From positions 40,252,751-40,316,750 of the forward strand of contig OX638130.1 of assembly GCA_951804985.1 (NCBI GenBank): a stretch of DNA of 64,000 nt. The letters run 5' to 3'. How positions within the stretch are numbered: position 1 is the first letter of the stretch; each line of letters begins with the position of its first letter. The notes under the pieces are model-generated. The model worked only from the letters and a program-made list of their open reading frames with translations. It ran no database searches and was not told the origin of the DNA. The position numbers and the translations under genes were made by a program. Below, piece after piece: positions 21,125-31,108 of the stretch. The DNA is from Dryomyza anilis. Its lineage: Eukaryota > Arthropoda > Insecta > Diptera > Dryomyzidae.

Positions 21125-22858
21125 ATTTATAAGAAGTTTCAATTTTAATGCAATACTTACAAATTTCTGAAACGCACGACTGCATTCAATGATGTTGAAA
21201 AATGAAAATTTTCTTGATGACATTTCACTTAAACAACAAAAACGGCAACAATTTATTAAAAAATACTCTCTCTCAGAATGGAAGTTGAAAGAGGAAAAGG
21301 TTGAACTGACATACATGGATGCATTTCGTAGTTCAGAATATGCACGAGCGGAGCTGAGAATACACTGGGTTTGAAAAAAAAAAATAATACCCAATAATAC
21401 AACAATACCCAAGAAACATTTTAACGTAGCTCCGTAAGCAAATGGAATCACAATTCCGTTTGTAACGGTACGTTTACGGAATGTAGAAGACGGATGCCAA
21501 AATATTCCACTCCGTTAAATGTCGTATAATGTCCGTAATTCGAAAATACCGTTTTTCTGCCGTTTTGTCTCCATAGTGACGTATACACTAGGAAAACAAG
21601 ATGTTTATGAAAGTCTTGCTGCAACTATCTGTTAAAATTTACGGCTTGTAACAAATATTCAAACATCAAATAAGTTTCAATAAAGTAGCAGCAAAACTCT
21701 TAATATTATTTAAATATAACATATAAGCAGATAGTTACGAGATGTTTGCCACAACAGCAATGAAAATTGTGATATTTACAGTTTACTGATAGCAAACATC
21801 CTGAGTTCTTGGACATTTGCAGCAAAACTTTTGAGGTATTTTGACATTTTTCTACTATAAAAAAGGAAAATGACGTACTTTTTTCTTTCGCTTGATTTGT
21901 CCAGTATCTACAACAATTAAGTAAATCCAATGGTGTAAAAAATTGGCAATTCAAATATTTCATTTTAATAGTAAAAGTGAAAATAAAATATCCTGTGATT
22001 TAAATTATCAACACGTGATGGAAAATATTTCTTTTCAGAGTTTACTTTGATGACAGCATCGCCGGTCGGACTTGGTTCTTCTGCGAAGAAATTTCAAGTC
22101 GTTGTACAACTTTACCTTCGAAGGATTTATAAAGACGATGACGATGTATAACCAGGATACTGTAAAACAGAAAAACTGTAAATCTAGAATAAATAAAAAT
22201 CCATTTGATTTATTTTCTTTCAATTCAATAAAAATTACTGCTCGAATTCTAATGGAGTACCTTTTACGAATATTCCTCAACTATTTTTCTATTTGTAAGT
22301 TGTGTCAATGCTGCCATGAGGGACTGACGTGTCGTCTTCAGTATTTTAAATGTGTTCCGTCCGTCGCTGTTAAGTCTAATTGTCGCGTAAAATTGTGTTT
22401 AGTGTGCCCGCCCAACATAAAATAACAATAAAATAAAAACAAAACTAAAATAAAATAAAACACAAATTAAATTGCACAAATTAAAACAAAATTACATTTT
22501 AATAAACACCAACCAAATAAATAGAACAATAAAATAACAAACAACAACAAAACAGTAGAACCGGTTTCGCGCTGCCTGTAGAGTTGCTGCACTCAACGTT
22601 TTTTTTTTTGCAATTGCCCATGCAAAGGGCTTTTCTATGCTCTTTGCTGCACTTGCACAGGTTTTTTTTGTATCCCTTCCCTCCCTCATCCTATTCCACG
22701 CTACTAGCGCTCACAGTTGTGGCTGCTCTGAGTGTGTGATCTATGCTGTGGTGAAGACCTAACACTCACCACGGCTTGACTTACGCTCTCATTTGTTTGT
22801 AACAACTGCTGCGCGTTGGTAATATGTATGTCTGTTTTGAAGTTGCCCAGTAGGAAAA
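21125..22858. other. Noncoding stretch, nothing firmly recognised
   Basis: No supported gene. A 61-codon plus-strand ORF at 21,189-21,374 (contains DDISLKQQKRQQFIKKYSL) has protein-like composition but no recognised family. 22,400-22,560 is a simple AAAAT/ACAAA-rich tract. 22,690-22,858 is less AT-rich and may be the 5' untranslated region of the LINE fragment that follows. Confidence 0.3.
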
Positions 22859-23335
22859 ATGTCGCAAAAATTTCGCAACATTCGTGGGCTGAGAACGAAT
22901 TTCTTCTCTATATATGCGTATGTGTCCGTCAATAGGCCACAAATAATGTCACTTGATGAGACCCAGATTAGTGAGGATGCAGATCCACTGGATTTTCAAA
23001 TACCTGGGTATCACTTAGTGCCATTATTTTCTGCCCATAGGGGTCTCGCTCGTTTTATTCGGAGTGACGTTGTGTATCAACTGCAGCAACAACATAGTGT
23101 GTTGGATAGCGAATTTAATACAATTTCGGTTAAATTCAAAATCCAAACACATATCATGCACTTGTGCTTTCTTTATAGGAGTCCGAATCTAGATAAGCTG
23201 GATGCCTTATCTGATGCGATCTCAGAGTGCAGAGTGCAATCAACTCACTCAATTGATGAAGGAACCGACGTACCTCCCACGCGTCGGTGGGCAAAGCCAA
23301 AAAGTCCTAGACCTTTTTCTGACTTCACATCATGA
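22859..23335 (+). pseudogene. LINE endonuclease fragment (N-terminal part of ORF2)
   Basis: 158 codons resembling the start of an apurinic-type endonuclease of a non-LTR retrotransposon. NIRGLRTNF is the first-strand motif. LDETQISEDAD replaces the usual ETW/ETQ catalytic-Glu block. Then come FQIPGYHLVP, HRGLARFIRSDV (where GGV is normal) and a HLCFLYRSPN strand. It then loses similarity at about residue 120 and ends at a stop. The catalytic Asp/His part and the whole reverse transcriptase are missing. Clade not assigned. It ends shortly before an LTR fragment. Confidence 0.7.
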
Positions 23336-23427
23336 AAAATATGATGTATAAGTCCTTGCACCTCTTGGTAATGTTGGAAATTTTTAGTGTTGAATTTTTG
23401 TTATCATTTAATTAATTAAAGAACACA

Positions 23428-23640
23428 AGTAAAGCTTAGACGCTTTGCGAAATTATTGCAAGCTTCTTTCTGTTAACTGTGCAAGCTAACTTGACTGGTC
23501 TAACTGGTCTAAACATAGCTTTAGCGCTTTGCCAAATTATTATCATTGTTGCCAACGTGAAGTGTTGGGACAATTCTCTGAACATGTTGCTGTACAACAT
23601 GAGTTCAATATGATATGAAAAACATGATGCAATGATGTTT
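23428..23640. repeat. LTR fragment, same family as the solo LTR at 27,151
   Basis: About 210 bases matching 27,354-27,565 with small indels. Shared blocks include GTTAACTGTGCAAGCTAAC, CAAATTATTATCATTGTTGCC and TGTTGCTGTACAACATGAGT. Neither LTR end is present, so this is a truncated relic. Confidence 0.8.
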
Positions 23641-23748
23641 TCTTAGAATTAATATTAAGAATAATAACGATAATATGTATATTTTAACATGGGGATAATA
23701 ATGATAATATGTTATTTTTTTTATACTTTTTATATTTGTAATATCTTC

Positions 23749-23820
<72 letters not shown>

Positions 23821-24968
23821 CTTATATATATATATAATGCAAATGCAAATTATCTTATTTATATGTGTTTTGTATGTGTATTGAATCTTTGTGTGTTTAT
23901 TAGTATTTTAAAATTAATATATTGATTTTATTTGGAGAGGTATAATAAAATACATGAGTGACTTGTATACGTCCTACTGTTGGACCAAATTTCTCCTCTT
24001 CTTTGTGTTGGGTCGGATTTGCCTTGTTCATTTTCAACGGTTCGTTGTATGTAGTGTGTTGGATCTGTTGGGCTTCGATGGTTCTTGTGGAATTTGCAAA
24101 CGGTGCTATCTCCAGTGGGTGTCGTCATGGTAATACTCTGGACTCTAAATCGTTCAGGAGAGTTTTGTTTTGTGACTTGGTTGTCGATATGTACGAGATG
24201 AGTGTTTTTTTTTCTCTGTAATCTTGTCAAACAAATTGTTGAATCATCTTGGTGCTTATGTCGCGTTATATAAGATATTTTAGATTTCCGAATTGTCAGA
24301 AAACCTCGTGGTCGATATTGCATTGTTTCTTATTTATGTAAGATTAAAGACGTAACAGTGCGATTTTTCATTTTTTTTTTTCTTATACATTTTTAAAGGT
24401 CAATTTTTCATCTAGTATCTGGAAATTGTGGCAATTTTCTAGGTCCATTTTGCATCTTGTTATTTGCATCTTGTATTTGGGAATTGTGGCAATTGTAAAA
24501 ATTCAATCATTGCAACCTACTTGTATTTGGAATAACAACAAGTTTGCATTTAGTGTGTACTCCTTCGTTTTCCCATATGCTGGCACTCTGCTTCGTTTCT
24601 TCATTTTTCTTTATTCGAATCTGCTGGGCCTCTGATTCACTACTTCTGCTTGTTGATAACACCAAGAGCTCCTTCCACATGTCCCCATTAAAGTCCCAAG
24701 ACCCCAACGTTTATCTATGCGTCTTCTGAGTCAGTATTCTGCGCTATAATATTGATCTTAAGACATTTAAATTACTTGAAATAAAGTATGGTACATTATT
24801 TGAACTATTACTATTTAGTGTGGTACTAGTTTATCTAAACTTAGTGTCATGTAAAGTATAGTTGTTTATGTATGCAATAACATTGAAATGTTGTTTGTAA
24901 GTGTTTAACTTATTCGAAACACAGTTACTTAGTGTAGCACTAGCTTTAGTGTAATTTTAGTGTATTAT
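23641..24968. other. AT-rich noncoding stretch with a (TA)n tract
   Basis: Contains a (TA)n microsatellite at about 23,755-23,840. Open frames at 23,928-24,323 (minus) and 23,958-24,221 (plus) overlap and lack recognisable content. The motif TTTAGTGT recurs several times between 24,800 and 24,960. Confidence 0.35.
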
Positions 24969-25042
24969 GTCCTTAGACCAATGGCTAAGATCGTCGTCTT
25001 ATATGCGGAGGGACTCAATGCAGCGGATTCAATCCCCCTTCA
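24969..25042 (+). other. tRNA-like relic or SINE head
   Basis: TGGCTAAGATCG resembles an A-box and GGATTCAATCCCC a B-box, about 45 bases apart. Between them a five-base stem with one mismatch surrounds CTTATAT (an Ile-TAT-like anticodon loop). The acceptor stem is not convincing. A degraded tRNA-derived SINE is the likely explanation. Confidence 0.3.
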
Positions 25043-26430
25043 ATGCGTAAAGTTAAACAAAAAATTATACATAGAATATATTGTTCATTAAATATATTGT
25101 ACATTAAATTAGTTGTATATACATATATTTATTATCTTTAATTTTCTCAAAAATTGTTGAATTTATTATATATATATATTTTTTTAATCTTATTAAATTT
25201 AGTTTTAAAAATTTATTTAATTTCCAATACAAATTTGTATATCTCTTTTGAAAGCTTAATATAAATAAAATGTTAGATAAAATTAAATTTTACCCCTGAT
25301 TTTTTTTTATTTTTCTTTTTTCTTTAATTTTAACTCCCTTTTTTTCATATTTTTTTTTCATATATATATTTTTTCTTTTTTTTTTCTTTAAAAATTGAAT
25401 AGTTAATATTATTATTATTTTTTTTCTTCTCTTTTTTTTCTCTTTGATAAAAATTTGTATCCCTCCTTTTTTTAATTTTAATTCCCCATTTTTTTCATGT
25501 TTATTATTTTTTTTTCATATTTTTCTTTTTTTTCATCTCTTCCTATTATATTTTTTCTCTTTTTTTTTCTTTAAAATTTAAAATTCTTTTAAAAAAAAAA
25601 TAATATTTAATACCTATATATATATTTTCTTCATTTTATTTATTGTACTAATATGTTTCCTCTTTTTTTCCGATTCAATTATTAAAACTTTTTTTTTTAA
25701 TTTTAACTGCTCTAATTATTTTAATGCATAATGCATAAATTTTTTGTTTTTGTTTTTTTTTTATATCTGTTAAAAATTTAATACCTGTTTTTTTTTTATT
25801 TATTCTACTATTATATTTTCCTGTTCCTTTTTTTTAATTTTAACTGTACTAAATATTTATATATCTCTGTTTTTTTTTTTAAATTTGAATACTAACAGAT
25901 ATTTTTCTTCTTCTTTAAGTAATTTAAATTATTATAAGTAAGTTCTTCAAATTCATTTAAAATGTATTTGTTATATTTAAGCTTATTCAAATTGAATTAT
26001 ATTAATGTACAAAGTACCTATGATTTCTTTGCATGTAATTAAATATAATTGGAGTTGCGATTTATTTTTTAAACATATTTAATATGTTATTATATTATTT
26101 TCGAGTACCTAAGTTAAGTTATAAGTTATATTATATGATATTTATTTGCATTATTTATGGTATCAAAACAAATTGCAAGATCTACATTTATATGCCCGCT
26201 ATGAACGCTGGGCTATGAACGCTAGGTTATTTACTGTTTATTTCTTCCTCTAAATGACGAGTTATTTAATGTTTTATTTATTAATGATTACTCAATATCT
26301 TCAATATCTTGTTTTCATAACTTTGCAATCTACGAGTTTAATTGTCAACGCATAGCTAATTGGTTTTATATTGTTATTTTTATGGGTTCTAACCTAGGAT
26401 AATATTATAATATTTTTAGTTTTAACGGCA
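25043..26430. other. T-rich low-complexity stretch
   Basis: Dominated by runs of T and TTTTTC/TTTTAAT on the plus strand, especially 25,290-25,900. No gene seen. It borders the 3' side of the minus-strand gypsy relic that begins at 26,435, and its LTR could not be located here. Confidence 0.4.
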
Positions 26431-26434
26431 TACA

Positions 26435-27145
26435 CTATTTGTGATATGCCTTTAACAAATTATTGTGAATTTTCTTATCTTTGTTTTTAATCCATATCGT
26501 CGTGTTCACTGGCCCACTTCCCTCTATGACCACGTAGGGTCCCTTCCAAATTGGAGAGAACTTATTCTTCCTAGTTTGGTTTTTCATTAAAACCTTGTCG
26601 TGTGGTTTGAATTGTATAGGGTTGAGGTTCTTGTCGTATTGTTTTTTCGACACCTCCTTGGCCCTACATTGGTTTTGCCTGACGATCTCGTGTGATCGCT
26701 GTATTTGGTACTTTAGTACCTTATTGTAGTATTCTGCGTTATACAAAGGTGAAAATTTACGCTTTAAATTCGTAGGCATATCGAAGTCAAACCCGTACAA
26801 CGTACGGAATGGTGTTTGACCCGTCGACGTATCCACCGTGTTATTATGAACTTGCATTGCAGAATTTAGCCATTGGTCCCAGTTTGACCCATCCTCTTTA
26901 GCAAAACTACGTAAATATTTAGCTAGTGGACGATGACTTCGTTCCAATGAATCATTAGCCTGTGGATGGTAGGGTGTTATATGTAATTTTGTAATTCCTA
27001 ATAATTTTGTAATTTACATGTATCCGAAAATAGTTTGGAAACGAAATTCGATCCATTGTCTGTTACCAATACTTTGGGTATGTTGTATTGTGTAACTATT
27101 TTATTGAAGAATGCTTTTGCTACGGTGTTGGCTTCCGCATCGGGT
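26435..27145 (-). pseudogene. pol: Gypsy integrase, core end and C-terminus
   Basis: The minus-strand frame ending at 26,435 covers the catalytic-Glu helix (ERSHRPLAKYLRSFAKEDG), the substrate-like stretch TGQTPFRTLYGF and the GPY/F-type tail (KFSPIWKGPYVVIE). Upstream, across a shift at about 26,950-27,005, come VTDNGSNFVSKLFSDTC with the second catalytic Asp and IPDAEANTVAKAF. The rest of the gene lies beyond the solo LTR inserted at 27,151. Confidence 0.85.
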
Positions 27146-27150
27146 ATAGC

Positions 27151-27638
27151 TGTTGTAAAATTAGAGTTGTAAAATAAGAGTTGATTTATTTTACATTTAT
27201 TTTACAATTTAATTAATCAAAAGACACTTTTTTATTTTTAGAGTTGCAAAGACACTTTTATAAAATTTACTATTGAAAAGACACTTTTATTATTTTAGTA
27301 CCCAAAACTATGCAATGGAAAATTGTATTGCAAGCCTCTTAAAAGAGCTGTGGTCTAAGTAAAGCTTTAGCGCTTTACCAAATTATTGCCAGCTTCTGTT
27401 AACTGTGCAAGCTAACCTGAAAGAGGTGTGTTCTAGGCAATGCTTACTGCTTTGCCAAATTATTATCATTGTTGCCAACGTGAAGCGTTGGGACAATGGT
27501 ATGACAATGTTGCTGTACAACATGAGTACAACATGATATAAAAACATGATGCGCTCAACATATGTACAGCAACATCCAAAACTGAATGATAGTGAAGAAC
27601 CATAAAGAAAAGAAAAATGTATGCGCTAATTCACAACA
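27151..27638. mobile_element. Solo LTR inserted in the integrase relic
   Basis: 488 bp starting TGTTGTAAAATTAG and ending TTCACAACA, with TAGC on both sides (27,147-27,150 and 27,639-27,642), a 4-bp duplication that splits the integrase codon run (CCVA | IPD). No internal region is present, so it arose by LTR-LTR recombination. A second, partial copy is at 23,428-23,640. The sequence is unrelated to the LTRs of A, B, C or E. Confidence 0.88.
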
Positions 27639-27642
27639 TAGC

Positions 27643-28140
27643 CACACAGCACATAAATATAGAAAAATCGTCCTGTAACGTTAAGATGTATTTATTTCCT
27701 GAAATGGTTTCAGGCAAAATACCCACCAGGTCCATGTACACTTTGTTAAAGGATCTGACTGGCGTATCAGTTAGAACCATTGGCATCTTCGTCAGCCTTG
27801 AACTTTTGTTTACATGGCATTTTGAAAAATTTTTCACATAATCCTTTATTTGCTTCTGCATACCCTTCCATTGGTACTGTTGCCGAATTCTTAAAAATGT
27901 TTTTACGCCACCTTGGTGACCACCTAACGGTGAATCGTGAAAATCCCGAGGTTCAGTTAGAATTATTACATTGTCATTTTCCTTTGTTATCGAATCGTCA
28001 GGATCGCATTCTTACTATTTCTTATCGTCTTCCTTGTCTCTTTTCATGGTTTTCGAACGGGTTTGTACTACAACTACTTTTCCAGTATTATTCGGTATGC
28101 GGCTAAGCGCATCCGCGTTTAAATTACTTTTTCCCGGTTT
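27643..28140 (-). pseudogene. pol: Gypsy integrase N-terminus and core start
   Basis: The minus-strand frame at 27,631-27,861 gives QKQIKDYVKNFSKCHVNKSS with part of the zinc-binding domain and VYMDLVGILPE with the first catalytic Asp. The HHCC histidines (PLGGHQGGVKTF-like) are just upstream near 27,900, and the end of RNase H (NLNADALSR) is near 28,100. Several shifts separate these pieces. The frame is cut at MCCVA by the solo LTR. Confidence 0.8.
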
Positions 28141-28202
28141 GTAATGAATTCATGTCCTAAATATATAACCTCGCGTCGCAAAAATTGACATTTCTCTGTA
28201 TT

Positions 28203-28391
28203 TCATTTTAAATTATGTTCTCTCAGCTTTTGCAAAACCTTGCATAGCCTATGCTCGTGTTCTGATAAATTATTTCCATAAACCACTATGTCATCTAAAT
28301 AAACGAAACAGTCAATACCCTGTAAACCTGTTAGTATGTGGTTCATTATCCTTTGAAAAGTGGCAGGTGCCCCCGTTAAACCGAATGGCAT
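28203..28391 (-). pseudogene. pol: Gypsy RT fragment with the YLDD box
   Basis: 62 codons: [20 protein letters not shown] followed by [14 protein letters not shown], the palm core of a Ty3/gypsy RT. The same motif occurs almost unchanged in element C (57,040-57,200). Everything from protease to the RT fingers is missing upstream because of a deletion ending near 28,400-28,590. Confidence 0.9.
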
Positions 28392-28590
28392 TCTGTTAAA
28401 TTCGAAATGACCAAGAGAATATTGAAATTACTTCATTTCAAATTATACTCGCCCCTATACGGAATGTATCCACAGTCTTTTCAGACGTTTGATCTACAAT
28501 TCCCAAATTTTTAGGGTAGTTAATTACTACTTTCTTTTTATTTGATTTACTTTTGATTTTATTATTCTTGATTTTAATATTTTTAACTTC

Positions 28591-28984
28591 CTATTCAATT
28601 GCTTTTACTTTCTTTACTTTATTTGCTTTCTTTATAATTTGTTTATTTTTAATTTCCCTAGTTCCTATATTCTGTTCATTATTCGCGTCAAGTTGTGTAT
28701 TATTATTATTATTCAGTTTTTTATATGTTTTTGTTGGAAGATTTCTATCTTCATTAATATGTATTTTTACTTTTTGTTCTTCATTTTCTGCGTTAAAAAT
28801 ATTCGGTGTTTTATTTTGTTGCAGTGTCCTGTTTGGAACTGCTACAACTACTGGCCTTACTACCATATTTGCTAAGGGTCCCCAGTTTATGGGCTTGACT
28901 GGGCACCTGGTAGTTTCCCTGTGGACTGCTATTATTGTTCCATGCATCATATTTGCGTTTGGCATAACAATTCATAATAACATG
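28591..28984 (-). pseudogene. gag: Gypsy gag end and gag-pol junction relic
   Basis: On the minus strand the DNA around 28,870-28,925 (GGGAAACTACCAGGTGCCC) matches the gag end of B (36,695) and C (55,256), where the corresponding text is GGGAAACTACCAGGGGCCC. The downstream frame is rich in Asn and Lys. Nearest the left end of element B (28,984) the frame reads like the third zinc knuckle (HVIMNCYAK; in C it is HVETDCYAK). Confidence 0.75.
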
Positions 28985-29454
28985 TGTTGTAAGTCAACAT
29001 AGTGTGTTTTGGTAAGTCACTATACGTTGATATTATAAACGTATCGTGACATACTTACGCGATGACTACTTCATGCAGTTATCGTTACGTTGTAGTAAAG
29101 TGCAACGTAGGACATATGTGTCATAGTCAAGCAAGCCAATGAACTAGCAACAGTATGAGCGAAGCTGGGTTAAACCAGCAGCATGATTGGCTAAGGGCCT
29201 TTTCCCTTACGGAAGCAAATAGTGAGTGGAATTTGCGCACTCTGCCGGAACATGTAGATTTGAAACATGCCTTCTTAAAATAGTTAAGTTAAATTTTAAG
29301 TAAGTTGTGAAATAGAGTTTAGAGGTATAAGAAGCCAAAAATATTCAGCTGAAAAGTGTTGTAATAAAGTCTAAGTTTAAATTAAAAGAATTCAAATATA
29401 AAATTATTTATTGGAAAATAATTAAAGCACTAAAGTAGGAATAAGTATAATTCA
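28985..29454 (+). repeat. 5' LTR of element B, first part
   Basis: Begins TGTTGTAAGTCAACATAG. The LTR is interrupted after AAGTATAATTCA (29,443-29,454), which is repeated after the LINE (34,825-34,836), and its last 18 bases (34,837-34,854, ending CTAACA) are followed by the primer site. Total original length is about 488 bp. An AATAAA near 29,363 could be the polyadenylation signal. Confidence 0.85.
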
Positions 29455-29512
29455 CCCCCACGTGGTGGTCCCCCACGTGGTGGTTCCCCACGTGGTGGTT
29501 ACCTTGACGTGG
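29455..29512 (+). repeat. 5' tandem repeats of the LOA LINE
   Basis: Three copies of a 15-bp unit, CCCCCACGTGGTGGT (29,455-29,499, the third starting T), followed by a diverged copy containing GACGTGGTG. Each full copy holds CACGTG (an E-box palindrome). Repeats at the very 5' end of a LINE may act as an internal promoter; that role is inference. Confidence 0.8.
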
Positions 29513-29690
29513 TGTGGGGGCTTAAGTTACAATGACTCAATAAGGCTAAGCTGACGGAAACTTTTTTTTTTAAGTTTCTGGTAGGGTCACCCTTGTCAGA
29601 CAGGCTTGTGATGAGTAATGAACTAAATACTACCATAGTCTTTTTTATTGGTGGGGTGGCAGACTCTAAAGAAACCCCTATACCACCGCG

Positions 29691-31027
29691 ATGGGTCAAC
29701 ATAAAGATTTTACTACTCCAGGTGGTACCCACAAAAGTGGCAATCCACCCGCTTCGGCGGCTGAGGCAAGGATTCTGGAGGCCCCAATCCACGCAACCAA
29801 CCCTGGTATGATGAACCTCTCTGCTCCTGTAGCAGGGGTTTATCGTGCCCCTCCATCTCCCAAATTTATGAGACAGCTAGGAATCAAGAGGAGGATAACG
29901 ACAACGCAGCGGTTCCCATACAAGTAGAGGAAAGTGTCGGTTCGGCTATGCCTACGACTAATCCTCCACTGTATGGCTGCTCGACAGTGTTGTTTCCTCT
30001 CAGGGCTCCTTTCTGTCACGTATTTGGAAACATGGGTCGATCGAAGGAAAGTGGTGTCTTACCAGCATCTAATCCTAGAGAGACCGACGCCCAACTGGAA
30101 GCTAAACTTCCATTGGAGACCGGACCCGGATCTCTGAATACAGAGGTCAGGTTGTCCGATGCCCAGGTGAGTAGGAGAAGGAAGAATAAAGCGAAAGATC
30201 GCAAAGAGGCTGAAAAGGCTAAAGGCGATGCTGGAGCTTTCTCTTCCCCAGCTACTACAGCAAAACGCGATAGATCGGTGGAGGTTACTGCGACTGAAGC
30301 CGGACCATCCGCTGCTGCTGTTGTGGCTGCCAATGCACCTGAGAAGCGCAATGGCAAGAAGTTTAAAACCTTCACAGCTACTGCGAAACCGCGTAACTCC
30401 CAGAACTCGACAGTTTCCAGTGATATTGCTTCCACAAGCAAGAGCACTGGTGCTTCATGTTCCGGATCGGCTGCGGATGAACTGCCTTCAACATCCACTG
30501 GCAGAGGTAGGCTAGCAGTATCATATCGTGATGCTGCTCGCAAAGCTCTTCCGGTTGCGATTATTGGCAAATTGGGGAAGGAGCAAAAGATGAATGATGC
30601 AGAAGTAAAACACTGCACCGATCATCTTTGGCGGCTAGTCAGCACCGGCGGTGTCAGTGCAAACGCAAAAGGCTATGAGACGAGGGATGGCATCATAAAG
30701 GTGCTATGCTCGTCTCAAGCCAATTTCGATTGGATTGCCACAGCCGTTGCTAAAATCCCCCCCCCCTTGGGCAAATCGCGCTTCGCTGTTTTCAGCGGAG
30801 ACGAACCCAAACGCAGGCGAGCAATATGCTGGATACCTGGTCCTATCAGGAAAACAGCGGAAGTGTTTGCCTGCCTACGTGCTCAGAACCAGGGCATCGA
30901 AACGAACGGATGGAAAATCTATAGCCATAAACCAGAGCGAGGTCCGGAGGACAAGGAGGGCTCAACCCTGGTTGTTGGCTTAGACCAGAAGTCGTTAGAT
31001 GTCATGCTATCTAAGAACGACATCTAA
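29691..31027 (+). pseudogene. LOA LINE ORF1 (nucleic-acid-binding protein)
   Basis: The N-terminal part at 29,691-29,927 starts MGQHKDFTTPGGTHK, then a frameshift near 29,925-29,945 leads to the main frame (29,948-31,027). The middle is low-complexity, rich in Ala, Ser and Lys with basic runs (SRRRKNKAKDRK). The C-terminal domain (residues about 210-355) has AIIGKLGKEQKMN, then WIPGPIRKTAEVFACL and GLDQKSLDVML, the layout of the DUF4780-type domain found in ORF1 of LOA-like LINEs. There are no CCHC knuckles in the readable frame. It probably binds element RNA. Confidence 0.75.
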
Positions 31028-31108
31028 ACTTATTCTTTGGACGGATCAAATTCCGAATCAATGCCAAATGAATAGGCATATGATGAGAAACGAGTTAATT
31101 ATCCTGTC

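Larger units (their letters stand above)
26435..28984 (-). mobile_element. Old minus-strand gypsy relic (17.6/297-like), cut by later insertions
   Basis: Reading the minus strand from 28,984: the end of a gag zinc knuckle (NCYAK-like) and the gag-pol junction (28,591-28,984); a large deletion removing protease and most of RT; an RT segment with the YLDD box (28,203-28,391); traces of the RNase H end (NLNADALSRIP, near 28,100); then integrase (28,000 to 26,435), which is split by a solo LTR. It is a relative of elements B and C at protein level. It is cut at 28,984 by element B exactly within the zinc-knuckle sequence. Confidence 0.85.

Noticed and set aside
23755..23840. Recombination-active or regulatory AT site
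   Set aside because: Plain TA microsatellite, same as at 17,803 and 50,784.
27151..27638. Same family as the B LTR because both are about 488 bp and start TGTTGTAA
   Set aside because: Beyond the first eight bases the sequences do not match; equal length is coincidence.
28553..29002. 149-codon hydrophobic plus-strand ORF, possible membrane protein
   Set aside because: It is the complement of the A-rich gag-pol junction of the minus-strand gypsy relic; hydrophobicity comes from T-rich DNA.
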